Below are positions 1 through 11,205 of a stretch of DNA of 64,000 bases, in pieces. Origin of the DNA: Selaginella moellendorffii (Eukaryota > Streptophyta > Lycopodiopsida > Selaginellales > Selaginellaceae); assembly GCF_000143415.4 (NCBI RefSeq), contig NW_003314276.1, positions 2,231,072 to 2,295,071 of the forward strand. The letters run 5' to 3'. The notes beneath the pieces are model-generated. The model did no database searches. It saw only the letters and a list, made by a program, of their open reading frames with translations, and was not told where the DNA came from. Both the position numbers and the translations under genes were made by a program. Each line of letters starts with the position of its first letter. The first letter of the stretch is position 1.

Positions 1-1252
1 TGAATCTAAAGATTTTATGATAGGTTTGAGAATCTTGCGTCATTTGCTGATAACTTCCCATTTCAAGATTTATAATCTTAATATCACTTTGAGAATGATT
101 TTCTTTATTTTGTTGATACTGATCTTGATGATCATTTATGGCTAATGGTGCCTTTGATATTTGTTTCACACTTTCTCTATGCTTATTATGACTCTTATAT
201 TTTAGATGGGCATATAGGATATCAGTATGTGATTTAGAAGTTGCACAAGTTTTTCTAAAAGAATGGTTGGAGTCAATTGGAATTTCTTGTCCATTTAAGT
301 TGGTGGCATTTAATCTTATAGGGCCTTTTCCACAATCAGTTGTTAACAATAAGTACATCATTATTACCTCCGACTACTTGACTCATTGGGTGGAAATCAG
401 TGCTCTTACTAGTGTATTAGTAATTGCTATTAGGTATATCCTCTTCAATTGAGTGGTGTTTCAACATTCCTGTTTGAAGTAGATTCTCTTGGATAATAGT
501 CCCATATTTATAGCTGACACAATTCATGTTTTAATGTCTTGGCTAGGCATATGCCACACTTTATGAGTGCTTCCACAAATAGATGGTTTAGTGGATGGCT
601 TATTTGGACCTTTAAAGGGATTATTGAGAAGTACATGAACTTTTAGCACTTGGATTGGGATAGTTATTTTCTGTCTTTTCAGTATGCATATGTTACAAGG
701 TACAAAGTTTTGTTAATACTTCACTATATAAACTCCTATATGGTCATGATCCGATCTACCAATAGAATTGAGTTTACCTATCATAAGCTATTGATGCTAA
801 GTCTTGGGATTAATATTTAAAGAGCATTTTACCACTTATTCGAGAGGAGATTACTGAACACTTGGGCCGCATATATATGGGACAAAAAAAGTGCTACAAC
901 TCCAATCATCATCCATCTATAAAGTACAAAATAGACAATTTAGTATTAGTCTATTTCCCAATCTTACAATAAGTGGTTTGTGTAAGGAGCTCCTTACTCA
1001 GTGGAAGAGACCATATTGGGTGTTGTAGCAAGTTGGATCACAAGTTTATGAGGTTTGGCATGATATTCAATAGGCCAATCCTTCAAAAATTATGTATATA
1101 CAGCAATTTAAACACTTCATGTAAAGGGATTAAGAACAATTGACACCACCTACAAATCCACCAATGCTTCTTCCTCTTAATGTTCCTCTAAATTCCAGCC
1201 TATTCACAAGAGAACGATGACAGTTTTCCATCATTCCGAGAGGAGAGGATGA
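1..1252 (+). mobile_element. Ty3/gypsy family B, decayed integrase-end fragment
   Basis: A degraded pol 3' half. The piece at 267-452 reads as integrase core, with the stretch running from LIGPFPQS through NNKYIIITSDYLTHW that is typical of Ty3/gypsy integrases. Weak similarity continues to about 1190, where a short proline-rich tail follows the integrase C-terminal region. The same order and wording recur at 28800-29900, which is how the family was assigned. Many stops and frameshifts are present, so it is not functional. A purine-rich tract at about 1239-1252 precedes the LTR. The 5' part lies outside the window. Confidence 0.75.
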
Positions 1253-1425
1253 TATGAAGTTTAAGTGTACGGCTATAATGCTATATACTAATATTAATGT
1301 AGTGGGATTTTGATAATTGTTGAAATAGTTTCAATCGAGACCACTCGCTCCTATATATAAGCTAAGGTTTTTAGGCTCATTAAAATATATATTTCTAAAT
1401 TAAATTTCTATATTCCATACACTCA
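1253..1425 (+). repeat. Family B 3' LTR, truncated
   Basis: It begins TATGAAGTTTAAGTGTACGG (TG mutated to TA) straight after the polypurine tract. It matches the LTR starts at 6593 (-), 20546 (-) and 29913 (+), including the TATATAAGCTA box followed by AGGTTTTT. Homology fades at about 1425, where a CA repeat takes over. Confidence 0.7.
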
Positions 1426-1434
1426 CTATACACA

Positions 1435-1482
<48 letters not shown>

Positions 1483-1533
1483 CACACATACATATACATA
1501 TACATATATACATATATATGACGTATGTATGTC

Positions 1534-1564
<31 letters not shown>

Positions 1565-1600
1565 TGTATATATGTATATATATATACATATATATACCCC
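1426..1600. repeat. Compound microsatellite (CA)n/(TA)n/(TATG)n
   Basis: Simple sequence: CA dinucleotides from about 1430, then TA and CATATA runs, then at least eight GTAT/TATG units around 1528-1570. It sits exactly between the truncated family B LTR and the G/C-tract of the family A LTR. The apparent minus-strand peptides here (poly Tyr/Ile/His/Val) are artefacts of the repeat. Confidence 0.95.
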
Positions 1601-2176
1601 CCACCCCGCTTGAGGAACACATGCTTTGGGCTTTCACCCCAAGCCACCTTTAGTACCGGGAGTTAGTCTTTGGGACAAGCTTGAAGGAATAACTTTAGGT
1701 TGCGAATTTGGACACGGAATGAACACCATTGTGTTCAGGCCAACCTCTACATTCCGTAAACATGCTAAATGAGCGAATCTAGACACTTTCTATAAATAGC
1801 ATTTGGGACCGAAATGAGATTAACACAAAGGGTGTGATAGCGAGGGTGTTTGGTAGACACGGTAAGCTATCATCCGGCAATATTGAGGGACTAGTCTCAA
1901 TATGCGAGGGTTCTTGCCAAGCCAGTGCAAGACAGAGCAAAAGAGAACTAAAAAGCCGGGCCAAGTATGCTTGGCCAAATAAACACTTAGGAATTATGTC
2001 CTTATGCTCATCCGGCCAAGTACAAATGCCAAGTTCAGTTTACTAACACTTGGACAAGAGGGACCAATAAAGGGAACTAGCAGTACCGACCTCCTGCTGT
2101 CATGGTAGTAAGGAAAGAGTGTCCGTAAGGACTAGCTGACAAGTATCTTTCGATACCCAAAGTCACATTTGTGACA
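1597..2176 (-). repeat. Family A 3' LTR, truncated at its G-tract
   Basis: Read on the minus strand, the LTR starts TGTCACAAATGTGACTTTGG at 2176 and runs to TTCCTCAAGCGGGGTGGGGGG at 1597, where homology to the other copies stops and the microsatellite begins. Related LTRs are at 18411-18984 (-), 24314-25748 (+), 54515-54830 (-) and 61337-61969 (-). The last of these is the only copy followed by a primer binding site. The terminal part of the LTR found in the 25.7 kb and 61.3 kb copies is missing here. Confidence 0.75.
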
Positions 2177-2189
2177 CTCTCCCCCCCTT
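2177..2189 (-). other. Polypurine tract of family A element
   Basis: On the minus strand AAGGGGGGGAGAG lies directly before the LTR start, in the position of a plus-strand primer. The equivalent tracts at 54831-54844 and, weakly, before 24314 support the boundary. Confidence 0.7.
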
Positions 2190-2775
2190 AGGGAAGATCG
2201 ATGTCCTCATCGATGTATACCCGAGTTTAGCAAACCGTCAAGGAAACAACTCCGAAAGTTAACGAAAAGCAAACTATGTGGGAAACACACCGACTTAAAT
2301 GAGTTATGGAATGACTTCTCCTCTATGTCCAAAGACGTTAAGACTCAGACACACTCCGGCCGTTGCCGACAAGAAAGTGACTAATAGAGTTAGCCACCCT
2401 TGCTGCTCCGAGTACCACTTGACTTACAAAGGAATGATACATCCCTGCCCACAGGGACATAAGGAGAAGGCCAACTTCCCCTGAGCAAGAAATCAACCCT
2501 GTCGGGAAGATTTAGACAACTATTATAAATTGGCAGATTAAGTTGTTTACACGACCACACCCCTTTTCAAAAATGAGTCATCAAGAGAGAGGCGAGGACT
2601 TGTGATCAGTCTATAATAGTTATCCCCATGATTATGGATTGGACCCATGCACCGAAGTGCCGAAGTCAGCCTGCCAAAACTAACCCAAGTACTAACGAAC
2701 GAGAGAAACGACACTTTGATTTAGAGAAATATATTACTTTATTAATTTGCAAGATTTTTACAAGAGTTACAAAAA
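2190..2775 (-). other. Family A 3' untranslated internal region
   Basis: About 590 bp between the stop of the chromodomain ORF and the polypurine tract. It is conserved with 23706-24313 and 54845-55440 but has no sustained reading frame. It contains a second purine run (GAAAAGGGG, minus strand) near 2560. I see no gene in it. Confidence 0.6.
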
Positions 2776-3787
2776 CTAATCTTTATTACTATTCTCATAC
2801 TCCTTGACAAGCTCACGAGTATGGGTAAGATTACTAAGAGGTTCCCAAGTTGATTCATAAGTTGGGTAACCTTTCCACTTAACTAGATATTCCTGACATT
2901 TGGCACATTTAAGCCAGTGTGAATCCAAAATAGCCTCGACTTCATATTCAGGTTTACCATCCACAATGTCTGGCGGTGGACAAATCTCCTGTTGACGTGC
3001 AACATCCATAGCGTAAGGAGCCAATAAATTGGCATGAAATACATTATGAACATTGGACATCTTTGCAGGCAGATCCAACTGATAGGATACATCACCAAGA
3101 TGTTTTAACACCCAATAGGGTCCAATATATCTCGGCAAGAGCTTCCGAGACAAAGAACCCTTAACGTTCAAGTTTCGGGAAGATAACCACACCTTATCTC
3201 CCACTTGATAGGATACATCCCGATGATGTTGATCCTTAACACGTCGATACCTATCCTGAGCTTTGCTCATCGCCTCAATAGCTCTAGACCAACCTTAGCG
3301 TGGCTGCTCTGCATAAGTTTCAACAGCTGGGACCAACACTTTGGACATTAGTTTCGGTACAACAATTTGTTGAGGAACCCTGTGAGCATTTCCTTGCAGC
3401 ATCTCCCATGGAGAACAGCCAATAGTGCTGTGAAATGTGTTGTTATAACAAATTTCTGTTGTGTCCAAATGCTCAACCCAGTCGCGTTGGTCCATTGCGA
3501 CATAGTACTGTAGATAATCCTCAACTTGAGCATTCACGCGTTCGGTCTGCCCATCAATCTGAGGATGATAAGCCGTACTAAACTTCAACTTGGTACCGAA
3601 CAGCTGGAACAGTGTGCCCCAAAACTTCCCCGTAAAACTTCCCCGCTACATCACCTTCCATACTAGACCAGAAAAATCCCTTTTTTAATGAAGCCAGAGT
3701 CTTTCGCTTCCCACCATGTCCCACTGCCGGAACATCATGATGTTCCCGTAGAAAAAATTGCTGCAGATCCTTAGAGGGAAGATACAA
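2776..3787 (-). pseudogene. Family A pol 3' part: integrase with core deletion, chromodomain
   Basis: Minus-strand order: the piece at 3578-3787 holds the integrase zinc-binding region (the GHGGKRKTLASLKKGFFW stretch). It then jumps at about 3645 into sequence that belongs after the integrase core. The piece at 3295-3588 carries the conserved STAYHPQIDGQTERVN region. The piece at 2776-3270 holds the integrase C-terminal domain and a chromodomain (EYLVKWKGYPTYESTWEP) near its end, which marks a chromovirus. Compared with the copy at 20.6-23.7 kb, roughly 100 residues including the first catalytic Asp are missing, so integrase is dead. A 13-bp direct repeat (AAAACTTCCCCGT-like) sits at the junction. 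Confidence 0.85.
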
Positions 3788-4118
3788 TCTTTCTTGCTTA
3801 TAGAATATAAGCCCATCCCGAACTGAGAAGTGAAGCTTCGCATTAGTGTGACTAGCAACTTTCGCTGCTTTGCTACCAGGGCTCTACTTCAACAACCCCG
3901 CACGGCATATGGAGGCTCTACTTTGCCAATGGATCACTTCCATATGAAGCTCAAACGTCTTCTAACCAGTCCGAACTAATTGCCGATATTGCCCAGAATT
4001 GAGCTTGATGACTCAACGCATCCGGAACAATATTGTCTTTACTAGGTTTATATATGATTTCAATATCATATCTAGCAAGCTTCTCTTGCCAACAAGCCTG
4101 CTTTGGCATAAGCTTAGG

Positions 4119-5168
4119 CTACGTAGCAAAGTAGTTTAGTGTGTTACTATCTATATAAACCTTGGTGTGTCCACCCAAGTAGTGTCTCCAGTGTTCCAGG
4201 GCTGATACTATAGCAAACATCTCTTTCTCATGCATTGGCCATCTTCGTTGGGTTTCATCCAATTTCTTGGAATAGAACGCAACGGGACAACCATGTCGCC
4301 TTAGCATAACACCAACCCCTTTGTCACAATCTTGCTGTAACATGGCACCAATAGCATAACCAGATGCATCATAATGCACTTCGAAGGGTTTATCAAGATC
4401 TGGGATCTTGAGAACAGGAACTATAGTTAGGATCTTCTTCAATCATACAAAAGCACGTTGGCAAGCTAGTGTCCAATGAAATGAAATACTACTCTTCGTC
4501 AACTCAGTCAACGGAAGAGCAATTCTTGCAAAATTGCAGACAAACTTGCGATAGTATCCCGCCAAACAGAAAAAGGATCGAACATCTGATACAGTCATCG
4601 GGACTTCCCAAGACTTCACCACTTTCACCTTCTTTGGGTCGACTTCAATCACGCCACCACCAACTATATGTCCAAGAAAGTTTACGCGCAATTGACCAAA
4701 AGCACAATTACTTTCCTTAGCATATAGTTTGTGTTCGTGCAACTTCTGAAACACCAGCTCCAAGTGTTTCAAATGATCCTCCAACGTTTTGCTAAAGATT
4801 AGAACATCATCGATATATAGGACAACAAATGTGTCCAAATAATCTTCAAATATTCCATCCATCATAGTGCTGAACATTGCCAGAGCATTGCATAACCCGA
4901 ACAGCATAACAAAGAACTCATAAAATCCGTACTGAGTCTTAAAGGCTGTCTTCTCCACATCCTGATCTGCCACTCGTATCTAATGATACCCAGACTGCAA
5001 ATCAAGTTGCGTAAAATACTTAGCCTTTAAGAGTTGGTTAAACAAGTCATCAATGCAAGGCAAAGGATAACTGTTCTTAACCGTGATCTTGTTAAGTGCC
5101 CGATAGTCAATACACATCCTCATGGTTCCATCTTTTTTCCATCCTCTGGAATACCTATATCCTTGCAT
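4119..5168 (-). pseudogene. Family A reverse transcriptase and RNase H, truncated
   Basis: The pieces at 4980-5168, 4443-4973 and 4119-4442 are consecutive parts of one polymerase. RT begins within the [21 protein letters not shown] region, has an intact VVLYIDDVLIFS catalytic motif, and runs into RNase H with GHTKVYIDSNTLNYF. An in-frame TAG at about 4979 replaces the Gln expected after the GYH of the RT palm, and a second break lies near 4442. Upstream gag, protease and the RT N-terminus are missing: homology stops at about 5170. This copy is better preserved than those at 20.6 and 57 kb. Confidence 0.9.
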
Positions 5169-5169
5169 T

Positions 5170-5620
5170 ATGCCACTAGTATATTAAAATAGTGTCAAAC
5201 TCTTTTTGGTTTTGTTTTGTATGTTGGTCTTGGTATTGAAATGCTAAATGCTTTAAGATTGTTCCTATGTCATTCCGTGCTCCTGTCCTTTTACTCTTTG
5301 GGTTGTACACTTAGGAGTCACTCTGTGCTTTAGTACCTTCGCTCTTTAACTCTATGCTTAGAAGTTTAGCTCTGTTCCTTCATTCAGTGCCATAAAGCTT
5401 TGAAACTTGGGTTTTACACCACTATCCTTGAACATGTGGCATGTGACATATGGTACATGAGGGTTTAAGTTCTGCTTTGTGGTTATTCTATGATAAATCA
5501 TTATAGGATAAAGGGTGAAAGTCACATATATTACAGTTGATTAATATCACCATTGACAAACAACTTTTATTGAGCCAAAAATAACTAAAACCACTAAATC
5601 TATTAATCTTTCCAATGTAT
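5170..5620. other. Unassigned spacer
   Basis: A T-rich 450 bp stretch between the 5' truncated family A element and the family B gag remnant. I see no coding potential or recognisable repeat. Confidence 0.5.
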
Positions 5621-5629
5621 ATAGTAATT

Positions 5630-6220
5630 ATTCCATGTGAGACAATTATATTGTTATTTCATAATAGCTTCCTTCATCAATTGTCAGAAAAGGGTAATTT
5701 CTTGATTTGGAAGACTTTGGAAAGAAGCTTCGGAAACGAATGCCAAATTGCATCACCGACTCAAATAGCTCTTAACGAAAATAATGCAATTGCTGAAAGG
5801 CATTATCACAATTGTCAACATGTCCGAATGCGCGTTTGAAAATATTCAGGAGAACACTCCAATCCCCACAAGTGGCTGCACTCAAACCATTGTACCACTG
5901 CATCGCATCCTTTGGAAACACATAGGAAACTCATGCAAACGTCAAACATCATCCCAAGAATGATATGTGGCAATTACTGTGAAATGATCAAACTAATGAT
6001 ACACATCATTCTTAGGATTCCATGAAAGAACTCCAACTGAACGTGAGGATTGGCACCAAGAACAGAAGGAGTTGTACCACATGCCGTGAATGCCACCATC
6101 AACTGAGTTTGGTTGTTCAATTACAATCACATGGCATCAAGCAATTGCACCAACTGCTACTCCAAAGTCAGAGGAGGAAACTATTGCTCTACCATAAAAA
6201 TGAATGAAAAGGAAAGAACA
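5630..6220 (-). pseudogene. Family B gag remnant
   Basis: On the minus strand a broken frame encodes a retrotransposon gag capsid segment: an AMQWYNGLSAATCGDWSVL stretch followed by a segment with FKRAFGHVDN. The same stretch, more decayed, is at 19790-20100 (-). One stop and frame changes interrupt it. It lies just inside the 5' LTR at 6593, as gag should. Confidence 0.65.
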
Positions 6221-6249
6221 AAAGAAGGGAAATGAGAAAGAACTAGAAA

Positions 6250-6593
6250 GAAAGGGAGATCTAGACAATGGAAAAATTAGATTTAAACAAGAATCTTGAG
6301 AGGGAAGAACAAAAGAAAAAGAATGGAAAACACTAAATCAAGACAATGCAAAAATTAGATCTAAACCAAAATCCCAAATCCAAACACTCTTTAGGGATAA
6401 GGAAAAGTGCCCCTCACCTCCACTAATGTGAGTGTTTCGAATATAAAAAGGGAATATAGAAAATGTTTAACACAAAAACCCTAGCTTATATACAAGAGCG
6501 AGTGGTCCGAATTAAAACTAATCCGACAGTTACCAAAATCCCATTATATTAATATTAATATACAGCATTGTAGCCGTACACTTGGCCCTCACA
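6250..6593 (-). repeat. Family B 5' LTR
   Basis: On the minus strand it starts TGTGAGGGCCAAGTGTACGG at 6593 and contains the TATATAAGC box near 6490, followed by AGGGTTTTTG. It matches 20260-20546 (-), 29913-30055 (+) and 1253-1425 (+). The inner boundary is not clear to me because I could not find a convincing primer binding site. Confidence 0.65.
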
Positions 6594-6745
6594 AAGTTAT
6601 ATTTTTTGACATTTTTAAATCTTAAAAGGAACTTCTCCTAATTTGAGACTAATTGTTTGCATGCTACAGATTTTAGTAACAAAAGACAATGAAAAAGTCA
6701 AGAAGCCACACAAGCTTGTAAAAATTTGAGAGGACAGAATGGAAA

Positions 6746-9681
6746 TCATGGTTTAGTCTTATGACCATTGTTGGTGGAAGATTTTCTACAGAGGAGCAAT
6801 GAAAAGTAGAGCAGGATTCGGTAAGCAAGAGCCATGGCAGCCAGAATCCACAAATCCATCCATTTCCCAGAGCTCGAGTCCCAGCTTGCATACCTCTGCC
6901 GCAGAAAATCTCTTCTACTCGAGTATTCGTTCTCCAAAATTCCCTGGAGAGAGAAAAAAGAGATGAATGAGACCACTCAAGGCTTTCAGTGGTCGTGCAA
7001 ATACCTCGACAGCGTACGTGTGGAATGCAGCATACGAGGCAGGATACTTCCACACAGTCTTTGGAACTTGATCGAGTTCTCGAAAGTGTCCGCCAGAGAG
7101 CATCATCAAAACCTGCAACAAAAGAGAATATGTTCTTGGCTCTTTGATTGAAACTTCCAGACCTGGATGGTTGTGGCGACGAGGATGGCAGCAAAGACGT
7201 TGAGCGTGATGGAAGTGATGACGAGCAACAAGGCCTCGACGATCGCCAGGCACAGAAAGATGGTGACGACGAAGTAGACAAAGCGGCCGAATTGTGACTG
7301 GAAATCCATGAAGAAGTAGCACACGGACGAGCAAACAGCCGAGACGAGCAGCAAGTATGGAGACGATGACACGAAGTTTGCGAGGACGAACACTCCCGCG
7401 CTCGTGTGATCGTTCTTCCTCTCGCGCCGATAAACCTGAGGAACGATCGATCGATCATACAAAAGCTAGAAGAGAAAGCTACCTTGATGTCTTTAGCCAG
7501 TGCTGGAACGCCGGCGATGGCGAGAAGTGAGAAGAAAGAGACCATAGCAAAGATTGCCGAAGCTCGCACCTGGACAAGTCACGATTTTAGCGAGACGACC
7601 ACAGATTTTCATGGAAGGATCGAACGAACTCACAGTTACAAGCTGTGGGGAGTCGCCAAGGCCGTAGAAGATGGTGGCTATGCAAACGGAGAGTGGCAAG
7701 TAGAGAAGAAATCTGAGCCAGAAGTACGTGAAACACCTTGACATGTTGAGGAACGATCGATAAGTCACTGCTGCCACTCTGGTCGTGAAGCTGGCTTGGC
7801 CTCGCGATTTAAGAAATGGTCCCTCCTACGTGAAGCCAAATGAGAAAAGAATGAATGGAGAAAGATCAAAGCTAAAAACCTTTTCGGAGAGCTGATGGAC
7901 CAAAGCTTCGACAACGGCGGCTTCGTTCGATGCGTTGTAAGTGGTTTCTAGCGTTCTTGTGATTACTGACGCGTCCAATCTTCGCCATGGCGAGGCTCCT
8001 TGCTCATAGTCCTGTCAAGAAGACTTTTTAAGTAAGTTGGAAGAACTTTGAAGATTTCTTGCGAAGGAAAGTTTGATCCTTGTGGAAGAACACGAGAAAA
8101 AAACTTGCTTGCCTGGTTAAGCTTGGTGATGCGATTTACTTTCTCAAACTCGGCATTTAGAGCTCGAAGGAAATGGTCAGTGGGATTTTGCAAGGACGGG
8201 CAAGGAAATCCCGCACTGGCAAAAAGCTGCAAAGGCGATTGAACAGTCAAGACAGAGAACAAAGTTGTCACTGAGAATAAAACGGCAGTACCTCGAGACA
8301 AGCAGCAGTGTCTCCAAAAAAGATAGCCTTTCCTTTGGAGAGCAAGCAAATGGTGGTGAGGAGATGGAACACCTCGGTACAAGTCCGCTCGGTGGTGATC
8401 ACTACGGTGCAACCATTGCTCGCAAGCTTCTTCAGAGAAGCAACCAGCAGGAACGCTGAAACACTGCTCCAAGGATCAAAAGAGTTTTAAGAAAGTTCAT
8501 AGATACCTATCGAGATTGTCGATCGGTTCGTCGCAAAAGATGAGAGTCGGCCTTGTGAGAAGCTCCATGGCTATCGTCAGTCGCTTCCTCTCGCCGGGAG
8601 TGAGACCCTTGACGAGAAACGATCCTCCGACGGGTATGGAGCCATAGCCTTCGAGCTCCATGCTGGAGATTGCCGAGTCCACCACGGCCGTTTTCTCGGA
8701 GCACGGCGTACATTTTGGAAGCTGGAGAAGAGCCGCGTTGTAGAGCGTCTCGCGGACAGTCAGAGTTTCGATAAGTTGCTCGCCTTTGCTCACGTAGGCC
8801 TAAAAAGAACGATTTTTCCCATTGCAAGCTTATAGTCAAGTTTGATGATCTTGATCTAGAGAAGAAAACTTACGTAAGTTCCATACTTGAGATATCTAGG
8901 CCGACCGTTGAGCAGTACCTCACCATAGACTTTGGCATGGCTTGGGAATCGTCCTGAAAAATAAAAAAATATCGCAAAGTTAGCAGAAGTTTCACTTCAA
9001 AGAAGCAAACAAACGAACAAAGTTAAAAAAGAGTCACGAACGAAGAATCCTGGCAGAAAGAAGAGCCTAGCATCGCAGCTAGAAAAGAAGAATCCAAAGA
9101 GAGCGAGAAAGAACGAACGGAAGAAGTAGCTATTGCTGTGGCAGATTAAAGAAAGCTGATGGAAGAAGTAGCTATAGCTATGGCGGATAAAGAGAAGAGA
9201 TCATACCCGCGAGAGCTTTTAAGAGATGGTTCTTGCCACAGCAGGAAGGACCCATGATCGCGGTGAGCGTCCCTGGCGTCGCGTACCCAGTCAAGCTCTG
9301 GATCACCTTGTTCTTGCCATCCAAGCTCACCGTCAAATCCCTCCACGCCAAGCTCGCCCATCTCTCCAGCTTGTTCCCATTTGCATCCAGCGGGCTCACT
9401 CGCGACGAGGATCCACTCCCGCCCGAGCTGCTAATCTCTCGCACAAACCCACCAGCGCCGCTGCCACCATTGCTCCCCCTCTCCACCACGAACGCCGCTG
9501 GCTCTGGCGGATTCATGATGGTGCTCGTGCTCATCACGATCTCTCGGCCCAGTGGGCTCGGCCCCGGGCTCCTTCGCTGCCGCCGGAGTGCTTGCCCGGC
9601 GCTCGAGCTCGAGCTGGCGCCGCCTTGTTCTTGCGAGCTTGGCGACGGTTGTGGTGGTGGTATCGCTGTTGGTTCTTCCAT
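6746..9681 (-). CDS. ABCG half-size transporter, ABCG3-like (WBC family), 707 aa
   Basis: Eleven exons on the minus strand: 9207-9681, 8874-8953, 8507-8799, 8292-8463, 8113-8226, 7880-8011, 7634-7825, 7483-7569, 7163-7435, 7005-7112, 6746-6943. Together they give 2124 nt with no frame break. The order is a Ser/Pro-rich N-terminus (1-100), a nucleotide-binding domain (about 105-330) and six membrane segments (about 430-690). By memory of the family the closest relative is Arabidopsis ABCG3: the AGFPCP...DHFLRALN block and the AVVEALVHQLSEK region match it. The ATPase signatures are degenerate: Walker A is GPSCCGKN (144-151), the signature is LTPGE (251-255), Walker B is LIFCDE, and the H-loop His position holds Glu. 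Membrane transport is expected; the substrate is unknown. The start is ATG 9681 because the TTG upstream is not a plausible plant start. Most introns are 43-101 nt; intron 8112-8012 is GC-AG. Confidence 0.88.
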
Positions 9682-11160
9682 TCTTTCTTGCTCCAATGCT
9701 TGGGCTCTTTCGATCGATCCCGGGAGGGAGCCCAGCTGAAAGATCAGTGATCAGTGGAAGCGCCTCGAGAGAACGAAAGGCCGGGGAGAAAGACAGATTT
9801 GGTTTTTCTGGCTTGACCGACAAAGAAGAATGATCGATCGCTATGGACTTACTGGGTGTGATTGGTTTGTTCTTCGTCTTCGCTCTATGCCATGCCTGGA
9901 ACACGATCAAGGCGAGCTCGCCATTGGTGGAGGAGGGGATTTGACTGTTCTAGAACAAGACAAAGTTTTTTCATGAGCAAGAAAGATCTTTCTCCTCTTT
10001 TCTCTTTCTCTCTCGCTCTCTCCACACACTCGCGCAAAAACCCACCTGGAAGAGATCTTCGGCCAATCAAGAGCTCACTCGCTTGCCATGTCTCGATCGA
10101 TCATCCCATCGATTGCTGAGAGTTAAGAGAAAGCCAACAAGGAAAAGATAAAAACGAAAGTGTCTGTTGCGAAGGAAAAGACGATCTCTCTCTCTCTCGA
10201 TCAAGAGCTTTAACATGTGTTTTGCAAGTGATATAAGAGGATCACGAACAGGGATTCTTCTTGTTCTTGGGAGATGTGACAAGTAGAGCAAGAAATTCTA
10301 GAAAAACTCTTAAGCATGGATGATAGATGGATGGGTCGCATTCAAGCAAGAAAAGGTGTAAAAAAAAGTGGTGCAGTAGTAGTAGCAGTACCTCAAGGTT
10401 GCTGCTGCGTTGCCATAGCGGGCCAGTTCCTTGTTCTTTTTTCTCCTTCTTGTGCCAGAGAGCTCCCCTGCCCAAGAACAGTATGATCAGGTACCAGTAA
10501 AGACTTTTGTTACAGGCGTGTCAAAATCACAACACGCTTTGTTTGTTCGCAGCGCGATCACCTTCTGGAATTTCTTCTCTTCTGGTTATCGAGGCAGTGG
10601 TGTTCTGGGGATTTCAGCTAGCGTCCAACAAGAAAGAAAGTGATCGAACACTTTCACTGATCGTTCAGCGCCTGATTAAGAGTGGGGTTTTGAGATCTTC
10701 TAGTCGACTCTCTTTTGGAATCCAGACTTCCGGAATCACTGGCGGTGATGATCATAAGAGCGGCAAGCCAGCATTCATTCAACCGGGAACATAATGATGG
10801 CTCCGTCCAGTTCGGACTTTACCGTTGTCACAGGAATATTCGTATGAATAAAAGTACTTCTATTTAGGGTACCCTTTATTTTTCTTTACTAAGATCTTAT
10901 GGGAATGTACAGGACGATATACTGGCAAACGCAAGGTTTGCCAGCCATGACCCGGAGGGGCTAACCTAGTGGTTGACAAAGTCCTAGGCTCGATTCTGAA
11001 AACTCAAAATTAGCATAATCGACCAGAAAACCCTCGCATTAAAGGTACCACCTTTTATTTGTAAACGACGAATTCCAACTCAATTAAACGAGATTATTTA
11101 GGGATGAATTTTTATTATTAAAGCAAATGTCTGGCCTAACCTCTCGGATCTAACAGTCAA
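9682..11160. other. Upstream region of the ABCG3-like gene
   Basis: About 1.5 kb upstream of the ABCG start. It is rich in GATCGATC and TCTCTC motifs, which fits a plant leader and promoter, and includes a CTTTCAG-type acceptor near 9735 that could end a leader intron. Frames on either strand lack protein-like composition. Beyond about 10800 it becomes anonymous, with a weak pol III box-like stretch near 10960-11000 that I do not call a SINE. Confidence 0.45.
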
Positions 11161-11205
11161 GCTTCAGAAGGATGACAAGGAGAATGACAAGGATTCAGAA
11201 GGAGA

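Noticed and set aside
1395-1647. Minus-strand ORFs rich in Tyr/Ile/His/Val
   Set aside because: Translations of a compound microsatellite.
9694-9696. Non-ATG starts at 9696 (TTG), 46989 (TTG) and 49482 (GTG)
   Set aside because: Plant genes start at ATG. In each case a downstream ATG (9681) or an upstream spliced exon (46849, 49374) gives a better model.
9226-9833. Overlapping plus-strand ORFs of up to 174 codons
   Set aside because: Antisense shadows of ABCG exon 1, which has high GC and few stops in all frames.
10930-11010. Possible SINE: AACCTAGTGG and GGCTCGATTC resemble pol III A and B boxes
   Set aside because: The spacing of about 14 nt is too short and no tail, target duplication or second copy was seen.
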